Shown: positions 1 through 6,939 of the stretch, in pieces
Position numbering within the stretch: position 1 is the stretch's first letter
Layout: the number at the start of each line of letters is the position of its first letter
Source of the DNA: a virus
Direction: 5' to 3' (one strand)
IMG/VR virus record: IMGVR_UViG_3300017757_005223
Location: 1 to 33,650 of that record
Length of the DNA stretch: 33,650 nucleotides
Notes under the pieces: generated by a model
The model's database searches: none
Seen by the model: the letters and a program-made list of their open reading frames with translations, nothing else
What the model was told of the DNA's origin: nothing
Position numbers and translations under genes: made by a program

Positions 1-1
1 A

Positions 2-499
2 CACACATTAAGAACATGGTTAGGTCCTAGATATGATACTAAAGAAACATTACGTTATTTAGACAAATCAGTTATTACTAATGAAACACATTTTAATAAT
101 TGGAATCAAATGGCAAGTGATAATAATTGGGAAGGATTTATGTTACGTAAAGACACTGAATATGAGGGTAAACGTAGTAAAAATTTACTTAAAGTAAAAT
201 CGTTTTATGACGCTGAATATGAAGTATTAGGTTTTGATGTTGATAATCATGAAGTAGTTAGAGAAGGTAAGTCAGTATCAATGACAATGTTATCACAAGT
301 ATGGATTGAACATAAAGGTCATTTAGTAAAAGTAGGTAGTGGGTTTACTCAAGAACAACGTTTAGAATACATGGATGGATCTATTGTTGGTAAAGTAATA
401 ACTGTTCAGTATTTTGAGGAAACAAATAATCAAGAAGGAGGAATTTCATTACGTTTTCCAACTGTAAAAGTAATACATGGAGATAAAAGAGAAGTATAA
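2..499 (+). CDS. ATP-dependent DNA ligase, C-terminal part (5' truncated by window edge)
   Basis: The frame is open from the first bases of the window, so the gene begins upstream and only its last 165 codons are seen. The visible part carries nucleotidyltransferase motif IV (EGFMLR) followed by the lysine-rich motif V region (YEGKRSKNLLKVK). After these comes an OB-fold-like tail with VGSGFT and SLRFPTVK, as in phage and bacterial ATP-dependent ligases. The enzyme would seal nicks in replicating or repaired phage DNA. The adenylation lysine (motif I) lies outside the window. The next gene starts 23 bases before this stop in another frame. An internal ATG at 110 should not be taken as the start, because the coding similarity continues upstream of it. 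Confidence 0.85.
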   Translation, partial: HTLRTWLGPRYDTKETLRYLDKSVITNETHFNNWNQMASDNNWEGFMLRKDTEYEGKRSKNLLKVKSFYDAEYEVLGFDVDNHEVVREGKSVSMTMLSQVWIEHKGHLVKVGSGFTQEQRLEYMDGSIVGKVITVQYFEETNNQEGGISLRFPTVKVIHGDKREV

Positions 500-977
500 T
501 AAAATAAATAAAGTACTAGATTATATTGAAAATGTATTAGAAATACCTAGGAATGAATATAATGGTATGTCTGCTTGTCCTTTTGCTAAAAAAGAACGTG
601 AAAACGATAATCTTTATATAGATGTTATAAATAAAGATAATGGGTTTTTTAATTTAATGGATAAATTTTTTAAATCAGGTAAAGATAATGCTATTTTTAT
701 TAATGAAATTGATATAGATAATACAGATACAAGACGTTATCAAGTTTTTTTAAATAAAGAATTAAAGAAAAAATCAATTACAACTCATAAAGTATTATGT
801 ATAAACCCAAAAGATAAACTATCAGTTGAGGGGTTTAATGTGAGAGCAAAATCACCTTATTTTTTAATTTTAGTAAATAATCAAAAAGAAATAAACCAGG
901 CCCATAATAAATTATTAAAAACAAATTATTTTGATAAAATGGATAATAATTATAAACATTACCTAGGAATAAAATGA
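477..977 (+). CDS. Conserved-looking hypothetical protein, 166 aa
   Basis: I do not recognise a named family. The protein is mostly charged and soluble, with no signal peptide or membrane segment. It has a short Cys-containing stretch (SACPFAKKE, about residues 32-40) and a VEGFNVRAKSPYFLILV segment that looks like a beta strand in a folded domain. It overlaps the ligase end by 23 bases, and its stop overlaps the next ATG (ATGA), so the three genes are probably translated as one unit. Similar-looking small proteins occur in marine T4-like phages, but I cannot assign a function. Confidence 0.7.
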   Translation: MEIKEKYNKINKVLDYIENVLEIPRNEYNGMSACPFAKKERENDNLYIDVINKDNGFFNLMDKFFKSGKDNAIFINEIDIDNTDTRRYQVFLNKELKKKSITTHKVLCINPKDKLSVEGFNVRAKSPYFLILVNNQKEINQAHNKLLKTNYFDKMDNNYKHYLGIK

Positions 978-1420
978 GAATACCTAAAAAACCAAGTGGA
1001 AGACGAGCACTACCTTTTTATTGGTGGAGGCGTTTTAGAACACATAAATCATTACCATATAAATCACCACTAATTAATAAAATTAGAAATGGTGATTTTG
1101 AATGTTCTCCTTTTTTTGAACAAGCTAAATGGGAATTACATTGGATGAAAGAAGAACAAGAAGAATTTATTAGTAGTTATCAAGGTAAAGATTATGAACT
1201 CGATAATCTATATACAGAAATTGAAATTAGAGCAAGAAAACGTTATAATAAATTATATGAAGATGGGATGAAAGATGAATTTGATAGAATGGATAGATTA
1301 GTAAATGGTTTAAGTAAATATTTTAAAATTAAAAAGGATAATATTAAAAATATAATGGAAAAATTTGATGGTACTACTGAAGAACTTTTTCTTTTTATGC
1401 AGAAAAATTTGGTTTCCTGA
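974..1420 (+). CDS. Hypothetical basic protein, 148 aa
   Basis: The ATG overlaps the preceding stop as ATGA, which suggests translational coupling. The N-terminus is strongly basic and aromatic (RRALPFYWWRRFRTHKS, about residues 10-26), and the rest is charged and probably helical. There are no catalytic motifs I can name. The final codons run into the repeated promoter sequence that begins at 1408, so the next transcription unit starts inside the end of this gene. A nucleic-acid-binding role would fit the basic N-terminus but is only a guess. Confidence 0.65.
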   Translation: MRIPKKPSGRRALPFYWWRRFRTHKSLPYKSPLINKIRNGDFECSPFFEQAKWELHWMKEEQEEFISSYQGKDYELDNLYTEIEIRARKRYNKLYEDGMKDEFDRMDRLVNGLSKYFKIKKDNIKNIMEKFDGTTEELFLFMQKNLVS

Positions 1421-1439
1421 GATATCTTTCGTATATTTA
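1408..1439 (+). promoter_or_regulatory. Repeated promoter motif upstream of the uvsE unit
   Basis: TTTG at 1408-1411 and TATATTTA at 1432-1439 are separated by exactly 20 bases, matching the Bacteroidetes -33 TTTG / -7 TAnnTTTG pattern. The flanks TTTGGTTTCCT and TTCGTATATT are repeated almost unchanged at 7339. An A-rich leader follows, and ATG is at 1462. Confidence 0.65.
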
Positions 1440-1461
1440 CGTATATTAAAAAATAAAAGTT

Positions 1462-1653
1462 ATGAGACTACAATTAGAAATTTTAGCAAAATGGTTAAAA
1501 GACCATAAAGAAAGTTGGGATGAAAGAGATGGTGTCCTAGAATCAGCAATTAAACGTAGTAAAGAAGATACTATGTTTCAAATAGGTGATTTACTAGATG
1601 AAATCCTACAAATGGATCCTGATCAAATTGATGACGAAAGACGAGACAAATGA
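1462..1653 (+). CDS. Small hypothetical acidic protein, 63 aa
   Basis: This is the first gene after the promoter at 1408. It is preceded by the A-rich leader AATAAAAGTT immediately before ATG, with no Shine-Dalgarno sequence. The product is short, helical and acidic at its C-terminus (MDPDQIDDERRDK). Its stop overlaps the next start (ATGA at 1650), so it is probably co-translated with uvsE. No function is recognised. Confidence 0.6.
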   Translation: MRLQLEILAKWLKDHKESWDERDGVLESAIKRSKEDTMFQIGDLLDEILQMDPDQIDDERRDK

Positions 1654-2546
1654 ATTTAGGATACGCTTGCATTAATACGGATTTAAAAAGTAAAGGTATA
1701 TTTACAAATAGAACAATGCGTAGAAAAACGTTTGATTCTAAAGGTTTAGATTATGTTTCTGACTTATCACTTCAAAATGTAAAAGATCTTAAAACACATA
1801 TTCTTTGGAATAATGAATTTAAAATTAAATTATTTAGATTATCATCTCAAATATTCCCTTGGATGGAGGAATACAATTGGGAGGATCTAAAAGATTGGGA
1901 GGAAATTAAATCATTAATGTTAGAATGTGGTAACATAGCTACTGAATCAGGACAAAGACTTACTATGCATCCTGGCCCTTATCATTGTTTAGCTTCTCCA
2001 AATCCTAAAGTTGTTAAAAGAACAGTTATTGGACTTGATAAACATGCTGAACAATTTGATATGATGGGATTTACACCCAGTCATTATAATAAAATTAATA
2101 TTCATGTGGGTGGGGCTTATGGGGATAAAGAAGCAGCATTAGAAAGGTTTTGTAAGAATTTTGAATTATTGGGTGATAGTACTAAAAAAAGATTAGTAGT
2201 AGAAAATGATGATAGCCCAAACGAATATTCAGTGGCTGATTTATTTGATTTTGTTTACTTAAAAATCAAAACCCCAATTACATTTGATTATTTCCACCAC
2301 AAGTTTAATACTGGTGGTTTAACTGAAAAACAGGCATTAGAAACTGCTTCTATTACATGGCCTAAAGGTATAACTCAATGTTGTCACTATTCAGAAAGTC
2401 GTAGAAAAGAAAAATTAGATGAGTCAATTCGTCCTCAAGCTCATTCTGATTTAATTTATGAAAAAATACAAACATATGGTCTTGAACCAGATATTGTAAT
2501 TGAGGCAAAATTAAAAGAACAATCAATTTTTAAAAGAGTAATATAA
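1650..2546 (+). CDS. uvsE: UV-damage endonuclease, UvsE/UVDE family
   Basis: The 298-aa protein shows the family's TIM-barrel signature strings. These are an N-terminal LGYACIN start, FRLSSQIFPW (about 62-71), MHPGPY (106-111), INIHVGGAYGDK (149-160), LVVENDD (182-188) and FDYFHHKF (212-219). The conserved His, Glu and Asp residues in these motifs bind the metal cluster. Family members nick DNA directly 5' of UV photoproducts and start excision repair, without needing light or a glycosylase. The length is normal for the family. The start ATG overlaps the previous stop, and the end overlaps the next gene by one base. With the ligase just upstream, a phage repair role in sunlit water is a reasonable inference. 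Confidence 0.9.
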   Translation: MNLGYACINTDLKSKGIFTNRTMRRKTFDSKGLDYVSDLSLQNVKDLKTHILWNNEFKIKLFRLSSQIFPWMEEYNWEDLKDWEEIKSLMLECGNIATESGQRLTMHPGPYHCLASPNPKVVKRTVIGLDKHAEQFDMMGFTPSHYNKINIHVGGAYGDKEAALERFCKNFELLGDSTKKRLVVENDDSPNEYSVADLFDFVYLKIKTPITFDYFHHKFNTGGLTEKQALETASITWPKGITQCCHYSESRRKEKLDESIRPQAHSDLIYEKIQTYGLEPDIVIEAKLKEQSIFKRVI

Positions 2547-2743
2547 TGGCAAAATTAACAAGAACAGTAAATTACTGTAATTACAGATGGGAAGAATATG
2601 TGTTAACAGATGAACAATTAGCAAAGTGGAAAACAGGTGATGAAGATATCCAACAAGAAATCATAGATGATGCAGATTGGGACCTAGTAAGAGATAAACC
2701 AATTGATGATTACGGAGACGTAGAATTCGTAGAAGAAGACTAA
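2546..2743 (+). CDS. Small acidic hypothetical protein, 65 aa
   Basis: The ATG shares its first base with the last base of the uvsE stop. The product is acidic towards the C-terminus (DYGDVEFVEED) and has a Trp/Tyr-rich first half (NYCNYRWEEYVLTDEQLAKW). There is no signal or membrane segment. The stop overlaps the next ATG at 2743. The function is unknown. A high acidic content would be compatible with a DNA-mimic or protein-interaction role, but nothing specific supports that. Confidence 0.6.
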   Translation: MAKLTRTVNYCNYRWEEYVLTDEQLAKWKTGDEDIQQEIIDDADWDLVRDKPIDDYGDVEFVEED

Positions 2744-2886
2744 TGGTAGAATTTTTAAGACACGCACTTGGGTTTTGTGGTGAACATTGGCACCCAAATA
2801 TTTGGACTATTCTTTTAGGTGGGCTTGGTTTACAACAATCTTTTTTGTATATTAAATATAAAATAAAGGAATATGCCAAAAACTAG
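2743..2886 (+). CDS. Small protein with a Cys/His cluster and a hydrophobic segment, 47 aa
   Basis: The ATG overlaps the stop of the preceding gene (TAATG). The product begins MVEFLRHALGFCGEHWHP, then has a short hydrophobic stretch (IWTILLGGLGL, about residues 20-31) and a basic tail. The pattern FLxHxLGxCGExHP followed by a hydrophobic stretch is familiar from other small phage proteins of unknown function. It overlaps the start of dpdA (2873) by 14 bases and contains the promoter motif at 2825. It is short, so confidence rests on the tight packing and the conserved-looking start. Confidence 0.5.
   Translation: MVEFLRHALGFCGEHWHPNIWTILLGGLGLQQSFLYIKYKIKEYAKN
2825..2855 (+). promoter_or_regulatory. 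Repeated promoter motif upstream of dpdA-queC
   Basis: TTG at 2825-2827 (TTGGTTT context) and TATATTAA at 2848-2855 are separated by 20 bases, as in the other copies. The A-rich leader AAATATAAAATAAAGGAAT leads to ATG 2873. Confidence 0.6.
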
Positions 2887-3664
2887 TCACGAATTACCTG
2901 TAAATATGCTTTCTAGAAGTTATGATATTAATGACTATGAGTATTGTTTACCTCATTTATTAGATGAAAATGAAATGTATAAAAATCATTTTTATAAAGC
3001 TAAAAAAGATGGTAGATATATCATAATGGATAATTCTCTTCATGAATTAGGTGTAGCATATGATTCTGATAGGTTAATGTATTGGATTAATGAATTAAAA
3101 CCTAATGAATTTATAGTACCTGATGTTTGGCAAGACCAAACAGCAACATTAGTTAATGCTAAAAAATGGATGTCTATAGAATTACCAGAAGGAGTAACTA
3201 AAGTAGCAGTTGTTCAAGCACAAAATTATCATGAAGCATTTCAATGTTATAATATATTAAAAATACAAGGTTATAAAAAAATAGCATTTAGTTATGGTGC
3301 AGATTGGTATGCTAAAGAATTTCCTCATCCTAATCCGTTAGTTGGTAAAATGATGGGTCGTATAATGACTATATCTAAGATGTATAAAAGTAATTTAATA
3401 GAAAAAAGTGATAGAGTACATTTATTAGGATGTGCTTTACCTCAAGAATTTGCTTATTATAATGATTTTCCTTTTATTGAATCAATTGATACTTCTAATC
3501 CTATTATACATGGTTTAGAAGGGGTTAAATATAGTTCTAATGGGTTATACACTAAATCATCAACTAAGATTGATAAATTAGGATTAATACCCCTAAGCCA
3601 AGAAACATTATATAATATTAATCACAATTTAACACAATTTAAAAAATTTAAAGAATGTCAATAA
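2873..3664 (+). CDS. dpdA: DpdA-like DNA guanine transglycosylase (TGT superfamily)
   Basis: At 263 aa this is a short member of the tRNA-guanine transglycosylase superfamily. Visible motifs are IMDNSLHELG (51-60, with Asp53 in the position of the TGT substrate-binding Asp), FIVPDVWQD (80-88), VVQAQ (113-117), HLLGCALPQEF (183-193) and ESIDTSNP (203-210, with Asp206 in the position of the nucleophile). The zinc-binding CxCx2C tail of tRNA enzymes is missing, as expected for the compact phage DpdA groups. Such enzymes swap guanine in DNA for a 7-deazaguanine. It overlaps queC by 10 bases, and queD, queE and folE lie within 4.5 kb, so a role in phage DNA modification against host restriction is strongly suggested. 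The exact base installed cannot be read from the sequence. Confidence 0.8.
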   Translation: MPKTSHELPVNMLSRSYDINDYEYCLPHLLDENEMYKNHFYKAKKDGRYIIMDNSLHELGVAYDSDRLMYWINELKPNEFIVPDVWQDQTATLVNAKKWMSIELPEGVTKVAVVQAQNYHEAFQCYNILKIQGYKKIAFSYGADWYAKEFPHPNPLVGKMMGRIMTISKMYKSNLIEKSDRVHLLGCALPQEFAYYNDFPFIESIDTSNPIIHGLEGVKYSSNGLYTKSSTKIDKLGLIPLSQETLYNINHNLTQFKKFKECQ

Positions 3665-4443
3665 ATAAAAAACAAGCAGTATTATCGTTATCAGGTGGAA
3701 TGGATTCAAGTACAGTACTATTACATTTGTTAGCAAAAGGTTATAAAGTAACAGCAGTTGGTTTTGATTATGGTCAAAAACATGATATTGAATTAGAAAG
3801 AGCAAAAGAATTAGTTAAATATTTAAATATAAATAATCAAACAGTAAGTTTTCAAATAATTAAATTAGATGGTTTAGTAGATTTATTAAACTCAAATTTA
3901 GTTAAAGGTGGAAATGATGTCCCAGAAGGACATTATGAAGAAGATAACATGAAAGATACAGTTGTACCTAATAGAAATAAGATGTTTTCATCTATTATTC
4001 AAGCTGTGGCATTATCAATCGCTCAAGAAAAAGGAGGAGAGGTTAGAATAGCAATGGGAATACATGCAGGAGATCATGCAATTTATCCTGACTGTAGACA
4101 AGAATTTAGAGATGCAGATTATGAAGCATTTAAACAAGGTAATTGGGGAGCAGATAAAGTAAATTATTATACACCTTATTTAAATGGTGACAAATTTGAT
4201 ATTTTAAAAGATGGTGAAGTATGTTGTAAAATATTAAAATTAGATTTTGATGAAGTTTACAAAAGAACAAATACATCATATAAACCAGATGCTGAAGGTA
4301 GATCAGATTACAAGTCAGCTTCATCAGTAGAAAGAATTGAAGCATTTATTAAATTAGGAAGAAAAGATCCAGTTAATTACATTGATGGGTGGGAAGTAGC
4401 AAAAAAACACGTTGAACAATTATTAGCTGAACATTCAGCTTAA
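3655..4443 (+). CDS. queC: QueC-like 7-cyano-7-deazaguanine synthase lacking zinc cysteines
   Basis: QueC converts 7-carboxy-7-deazaguanine to the amide and then to preQ0, using ATP and ammonia. The 262-aa protein has the PP-loop SGGMDSS (13-19), FDYGQKH (37-43), VPNRN (104-108) and YPDCR (144-148), all typical of the family. The C-terminal region that normally carries four zinc-binding cysteines instead reads TNTSYKPDAEGRSDY (205-219) followed by KSASSVERIEAF, with Ser or other residues at the cysteine positions. The whole protein has only three cysteines (147, 190, 191), none in that region. The identity is clear, but the metal site is lost, so the activity may be altered. It is co-transcribed with dpdA, and a tRNA gene follows 6 bases after the stop. 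Confidence 0.88.
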   Translation: MSINKKQAVLSLSGGMDSSTVLLHLLAKGYKVTAVGFDYGQKHDIELERAKELVKYLNINNQTVSFQIIKLDGLVDLLNSNLVKGGNDVPEGHYEEDNMKDTVVPNRNKMFSSIIQAVALSIAQEKGGEVRIAMGIHAGDHAIYPDCRQEFRDADYEAFKQGNWGADKVNYYTPYLNGDKFDILKDGEVCCKILKLDFDEVYKRTNTSYKPDAEGRSDYKSASSVERIEAFIKLGRKDPVNYIDGWEVAKKHVEQLLAEHSA

Positions 4444-4449
4444 CATAAA

Positions 4450-4522
4450 TGTCCTGTGGTGTAACTGGCAACACGTCTGTTTTTGGTGCAGAAGAGTCTA
4501 GGTTCGATCCCTAGCGGGACAA
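4450..4522 (+). tRNA. tRNA-Gln (anticodon TTG)
   Basis: A 73-base cloverleaf can be drawn. The acceptor stem is TGTCCTG/CGGGACA (one G-T pair), the D stem GTGT/ACAC, the anticodon stem TCTGT/GCAGA with loop TTTTGGT, and the T arm CTAGG-TTCGATC-CCTAG. The discriminator is A and CCA is not encoded. The anticodon TTG reads CAA, which is by far the main Gln codon in the surrounding genes, so it may support translation of this AT-rich genome. It lies between queC and a small membrane protein gene. Confidence 0.92.
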
Positions 4523-4538
4523 CTAAAAATAAAAAAAA

Positions 4539-4697
4539 ATGTTTGAAATAAAAAATAAAGTAACAATTAATGAATTAGATAGTATAGTAAATGTACTACA
4601 AAATATAGATGCAACTTTAAATGCTCTTGTATTGGTAAGTATTGTATTTGTAACATGGAAAATAATAAGATATATAGTATCTGATTTTATAAAATAA
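4539..4697 (+). CDS. Small single-span membrane protein, 52 aa
   Basis: The ORF begins 16 bases after the tRNA, behind an A-tract leader. The product has a polar helical N-terminal half (INELDSIVNVLQNIDATL) and one hydrophobic segment of about 18 residues (about 29-46, ALVLVSIVFVTWKIIRYI), ending in a short charged tail. It is followed 9 bases later by another small membrane protein gene. The function is unknown. Holin, antiholin or membrane-anchored exclusion peptides have this size and layout, but no family motif is visible. Confidence 0.55.
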   Translation: MFEIKNKVTINELDSIVNVLQNIDATLNALVLVSIVFVTWKIIRYIVSDFIK

Positions 4698-4706
4698 ATA
4701 AATAAA

Positions 4707-4892
4707 ATGGAAAAAAAAGAAATGAAATCAAAAATAGATAAATTACCTGATCCAAAGCTTCATCAACAGATTAGTTTTGTAAAATCTGGCATTAGAATAA
4801 TAGGTTACGCAGCTATTCTTTTTAGTTTGGGTTGGGCAGTTACTTTTCTTATCTTAAGTGAAGTAATAGGTATAATAGAAGAACTAGTATAA
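4707..4892 (+). CDS. Small single-span membrane protein, 61 aa
   Basis: The N-terminal 25 residues are highly charged (MEKKEMKSKIDKLPDPKLHQQ) and are followed by a hydrophobic stretch of about 22 residues (about 31-52, IGYAAILFSLGWAVTFLIL) and an acidic end. This suggests a single-pass inner-membrane protein with a cytoplasmic N-terminus. It sits between another single-span protein and a thioredoxin. I cannot name the family. Confidence 0.6.
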   Translation: MEKKEMKSKIDKLPDPKLHQQISFVKSGIRIIGYAAILFSLGWAVTFLILSEVIGIIEELV

Positions 4893-4908
4893 ATTAAAAA
4901 CAAAAATT

Positions 4909-5169
4909 ATGAATAAAGGAATATTATTTTTTAATGCACCTTGGTGTCAACCATGTCAGGTATTAAAACCCGTAATAGAACAAATAGGTAGAGATGGTAT
5001 TAATGTAAAAAGTATCAATACCGAGTATGATGCTTCAAATACAGAAAAATATCAAGTTAAAAGCATTCCACTTTTAGTATTAACTGATTTAAATGGGAAC
5101 GAAATTAAAAGAACTCAAGCTGGAGGATGGACTAAAGAACAAGTATTGACTTGGTTTCATAATGGGTAA
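4909..5169 (+). CDS. Thioredoxin-like protein
   Basis: This 86-aa protein is a compact thioredoxin fold. The redox motif WCQPC (residues 12-16) follows strand ILFFNAP, and the cis-proline loop SIPLLVL (52-58) is present, followed by the final strand and helix (AGGWTKEQVLTWF). The length is shorter than cellular thioredoxins (about 105) but typical of phage thioredoxin or glutaredoxin. It would act as a cytoplasmic dithiol reductant, possibly for ribonucleotide reductase, although no such gene is in the window. It overlaps queD by 8 bases and so sits inside the deazaguanine gene run. Confidence 0.85.
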   Translation: MNKGILFFNAPWCQPCQVLKPVIEQIGRDGINVKSINTEYDASNTEKYQVKSIPLLVLTDLNGNEIKRTQAGGWTKEQVLTWFHNG

Positions 5170-5650
5170 ATTTCAATCAAGTAAAGTATTTGACGGGTTT
5201 AGCACAGTATTTCGTCAATGGAAAGCAGAAGATACACATTGTAGATTTTTACATGGTTATGGTATTTCATTTAAAATTTATTTTGAAGGTGAATTAGATC
5301 ATAGAAATTGGGTTTGGGATTTTGGTGGTATGAAACGAGCTAAAACTCAAATTAATGGTAAATCACCCAAAGAATGGATGGATTATATGTTTGATCATAC
5401 GGTAATAATTGCTGAAGATGATCCATTATTACATGAATTTAAAATGTTAGATAATCTTCCTAACTTAGGAAACAATAATAAAGGTGGTCTGCAATTAAGA
5501 ATAATCCCAGCTACTGGTGCAGAGAAATTTGCTCAATATATTTATAGTAATATAAATGAATTTGTAAAAACTGAAACTAACAATAGAGTTAGGGTTACTA
5601 AAGTTAAATTCATGGAACATGGAAAAAATGCCGCTTATTATAGCGAGTAA
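5162..5650 (+). CDS. queD: QueD-like 6-carboxy-tetrahydropterin synthase
   Basis: The second step of preQ0 synthesis turns dihydroneopterin triphosphate into 6-carboxy-tetrahydropterin. The 162-aa protein has the family core: THCRFLHGYG (25-34) with Cys27 and His31, VWDFGGMK (51-58), MFDHT (76-80) and a C-terminal VKFMEHGKNAAYY with the catalytic Glu. The usual zinc-binding HGH is HGY here (Tyr33), and the first zinc histidine position seems to be Phe (FSTVFRQW). It therefore belongs to a variant subgroup rather than the textbook QueD. The start overlaps the thioredoxin stop. Neighbouring queE, folE and queC support the assignment more strongly than the motif alone. Confidence 0.82.
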   Translation: MGKFQSSKVFDGFSTVFRQWKAEDTHCRFLHGYGISFKIYFEGELDHRNWVWDFGGMKRAKTQINGKSPKEWMDYMFDHTVIIAEDDPLLHEFKMLDNLPNLGNNNKGGLQLRIIPATGAEKFAQYIYSNINEFVKTETNNRVRVTKVKFMEHGKNAAYYSE

Positions 5651-5694
5651 ATAAGTTATTAGTGAATGAAAAACCACTTAAAAAAATTAACAAT

Positions 5695-6477
5695 ATGCAC
5701 AAACAATTAAAAAGGATAGAGGACTATAATAAAACTCTTCCAATATTAGAAGTATATACAGCAGTACAATCAGAAGGTAGCCGTCAAGGTTATCCAACTA
5801 TTGTAGTTAGAACAACAGGCTGTACTCACAGATGTTATTTTGGTGAAGGAGGATGGTGTGATAGTTGGTATACAAGTATACACCCAGAAAAAGGAACATA
5901 TTCATTTCAAGATATAATAGATACTTATGATCAACATCCCCATATTAAAGAAATGATGTTAACAGGAGGATCCCCTACAATGCATTCTAAATTAGTTAAT
6001 GAATTAACCCACTTTGCACATGAAAGGGATATTTTTATTACTATTGAAACTGAGGGATCTCATTTTCTTCCTACCGATTATCCTATTAATTTACTTAGTA
6101 TTAGTCCTAAGTTTTCTAATAGTGTTCCTGTTATAGGTGCTATCACTCCTAATGGAGCTGAGGTAGATGAAAGAATGATTAAAACACATAATAGATTAAG
6201 ATTAAATTATGAAGTAATAAATAAATCTATTGAATATCATTCTGATTATCATATTAAACCCGTATTAGATAAAAATTTATCTATGATAGAAGAAGTAGAA
6301 GAATTTTTAAAGGTATGTAATATACCAGATAATAAAGTTTGGGCAATGCCTGCAGGTGATACTAGAGAAAGTTTAATGGAATCATACCCTGAAGTAATGA
6401 ATTTTGTAAGAGATAGAGGTTGGAGATTTACAGGTAGATCTCATATTATAGCTTTTAACACTGAACGTTGTGTCTAA
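5695..6477 (+). CDS. queE: QueE, 7-carboxy-7-deazaguanine synthase (radical SAM)
   Basis: QueE is a radical SAM enzyme that contracts 6-carboxy-tetrahydropterin to 7-carboxy-7-deazaguanine. The protein shows the family opening LPILEVYTAVQSEGSRQG, the cluster loop TGCTHRC...GGWCDSWYTS, MMLTGGSPT (SAM-binding), ITIETEGS and LLSISPKF. The cluster cysteines read C-x3-C-x7-C, a longer last spacing than the standard C-x3-C-x2-C. I place the start at ATG 5695 (260 aa). A GTG at 5662 would add 11 residues and is possible. It lies 44 bases after queD, and its end overlaps a small GTG-started ORF. Confidence 0.88.
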   Translation: MHKQLKRIEDYNKTLPILEVYTAVQSEGSRQGYPTIVVRTTGCTHRCYFGEGGWCDSWYTSIHPEKGTYSFQDIIDTYDQHPHIKEMMLTGGSPTMHSKLVNELTHFAHERDIFITIETEGSHFLPTDYPINLLSISPKFSNSVPVIGAITPNGAEVDERMIKTHNRLRLNYEVINKSIEYHSDYHIKPVLDKNLSMIEEVEEFLKVCNIPDNKVWAMPAGDTRESLMESYPEVMNFVRDRGWRFTGRSHIIAFNTERCV

Positions 6478-6604
6478 AGAAGAGGCACTTGAAATATTAG
6501 AGGAAATAGAAGAAAATGTTGGTATATGTTGTGCCGTAACTATGGAACCAGATGAAGTATTAATATTAATTGATAAACTTAAAGAATATATAAAAAATGT
6601 ATAA
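6470..6604 (+). CDS. Small hypothetical protein with GTG start, 44 aa
   Basis: The ORF fills the gap between queE and the thermonuclease-like gene. It starts at GTG 6470, 8 bases inside queE, and overlaps the following start by 8 bases. The product (SKEEALEILEEIEENVG, a CC pair, then PDEVLILIDKLKEYIKNV) looks like two amphipathic helices. There is no known family. It is supported by tight packing on both sides and natural amino-acid composition, but the start is non-ATG and the ORF is short. Confidence 0.4.
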   Translation: MSKEEALEILEEIEENVGICCAVTMEPDEVLILIDKLKEYIKNV

Positions 6605-6938
6605 ATATAACGCAAAATTAGATAGAGTAGTTGATGGCGATACGGTTGATGCTCTTGTAGACTTAGGATTTAACACTTGGAAAAAAGTAAGGATTAGAAT
6701 GATGGGTATGAATGCCCCAGAATCAAGAACTAGAGATTTAGAAGAAAAAAAATTAGGTTTAGCTGCTAAAGCAAGACTTATAGAAATGTTGGATGATGGA
6801 GAATTTATTCTTCAATCTCATGGGGTAGGAAAATATGGTAGATGCTTAGGAGAAATTTTTAAAGAAGATAAAGTAAGTATTAACAGACAATTAATTAATG
6901 AAGGTCATGCAACAGAATATTTTGGAGGGAAAAGATAA
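6597..6938 (+). CDS. Staphylococcal-nuclease-like (thermonuclease, SNc fold) protein
   Basis: The 113-aa protein matches the SNc domain. It has RVVDGDTVDALVDLGF (10-25, calcium-ligand Asp15 region), VRIRMMGMNAPESR (31-44, with Arg34 and Glu42 at the catalytic Arg35 and Glu43 positions) and KYGRCLGEI (79-87, Arg82 at the Arg87 position). The usual Asp of the DAPE motif is Asn39. Family members are calcium-dependent nucleases that cut DNA or RNA. No signal peptide is seen, so it would act in the cytoplasm, perhaps in host DNA breakdown. It sits in the deazaguanine run, and if phage DNA is modified it could spare it, but that is speculation. Confidence 0.82.
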   Translation: MYKYNAKLDRVVDGDTVDALVDLGFNTWKKVRIRMMGMNAPESRTRDLEEKKLGLAAKARLIEMLDDGEFILQSHGVGKYGRCLGEIFKEDKVSINRQLINEGHATEYFGGKR

Positions 6939-6939
6939 T

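Noticed and set aside
2661-2879. Open reading frame on the - strand opposite the small genes at 2546-2886
   Set aside because: It is antisense to genes with overlapping starts and stops, has a Ser/Leu/Cys-rich composition typical of shadow frames, and no other gene in the window is on this strand.
4450-4522. tRNA-Gln as a phage attachment site or integration hot spot
   Set aside because: No integrase, recombinase or direct repeat of the tRNA end is visible, and the replication genes point to a lytic T4-like phage.
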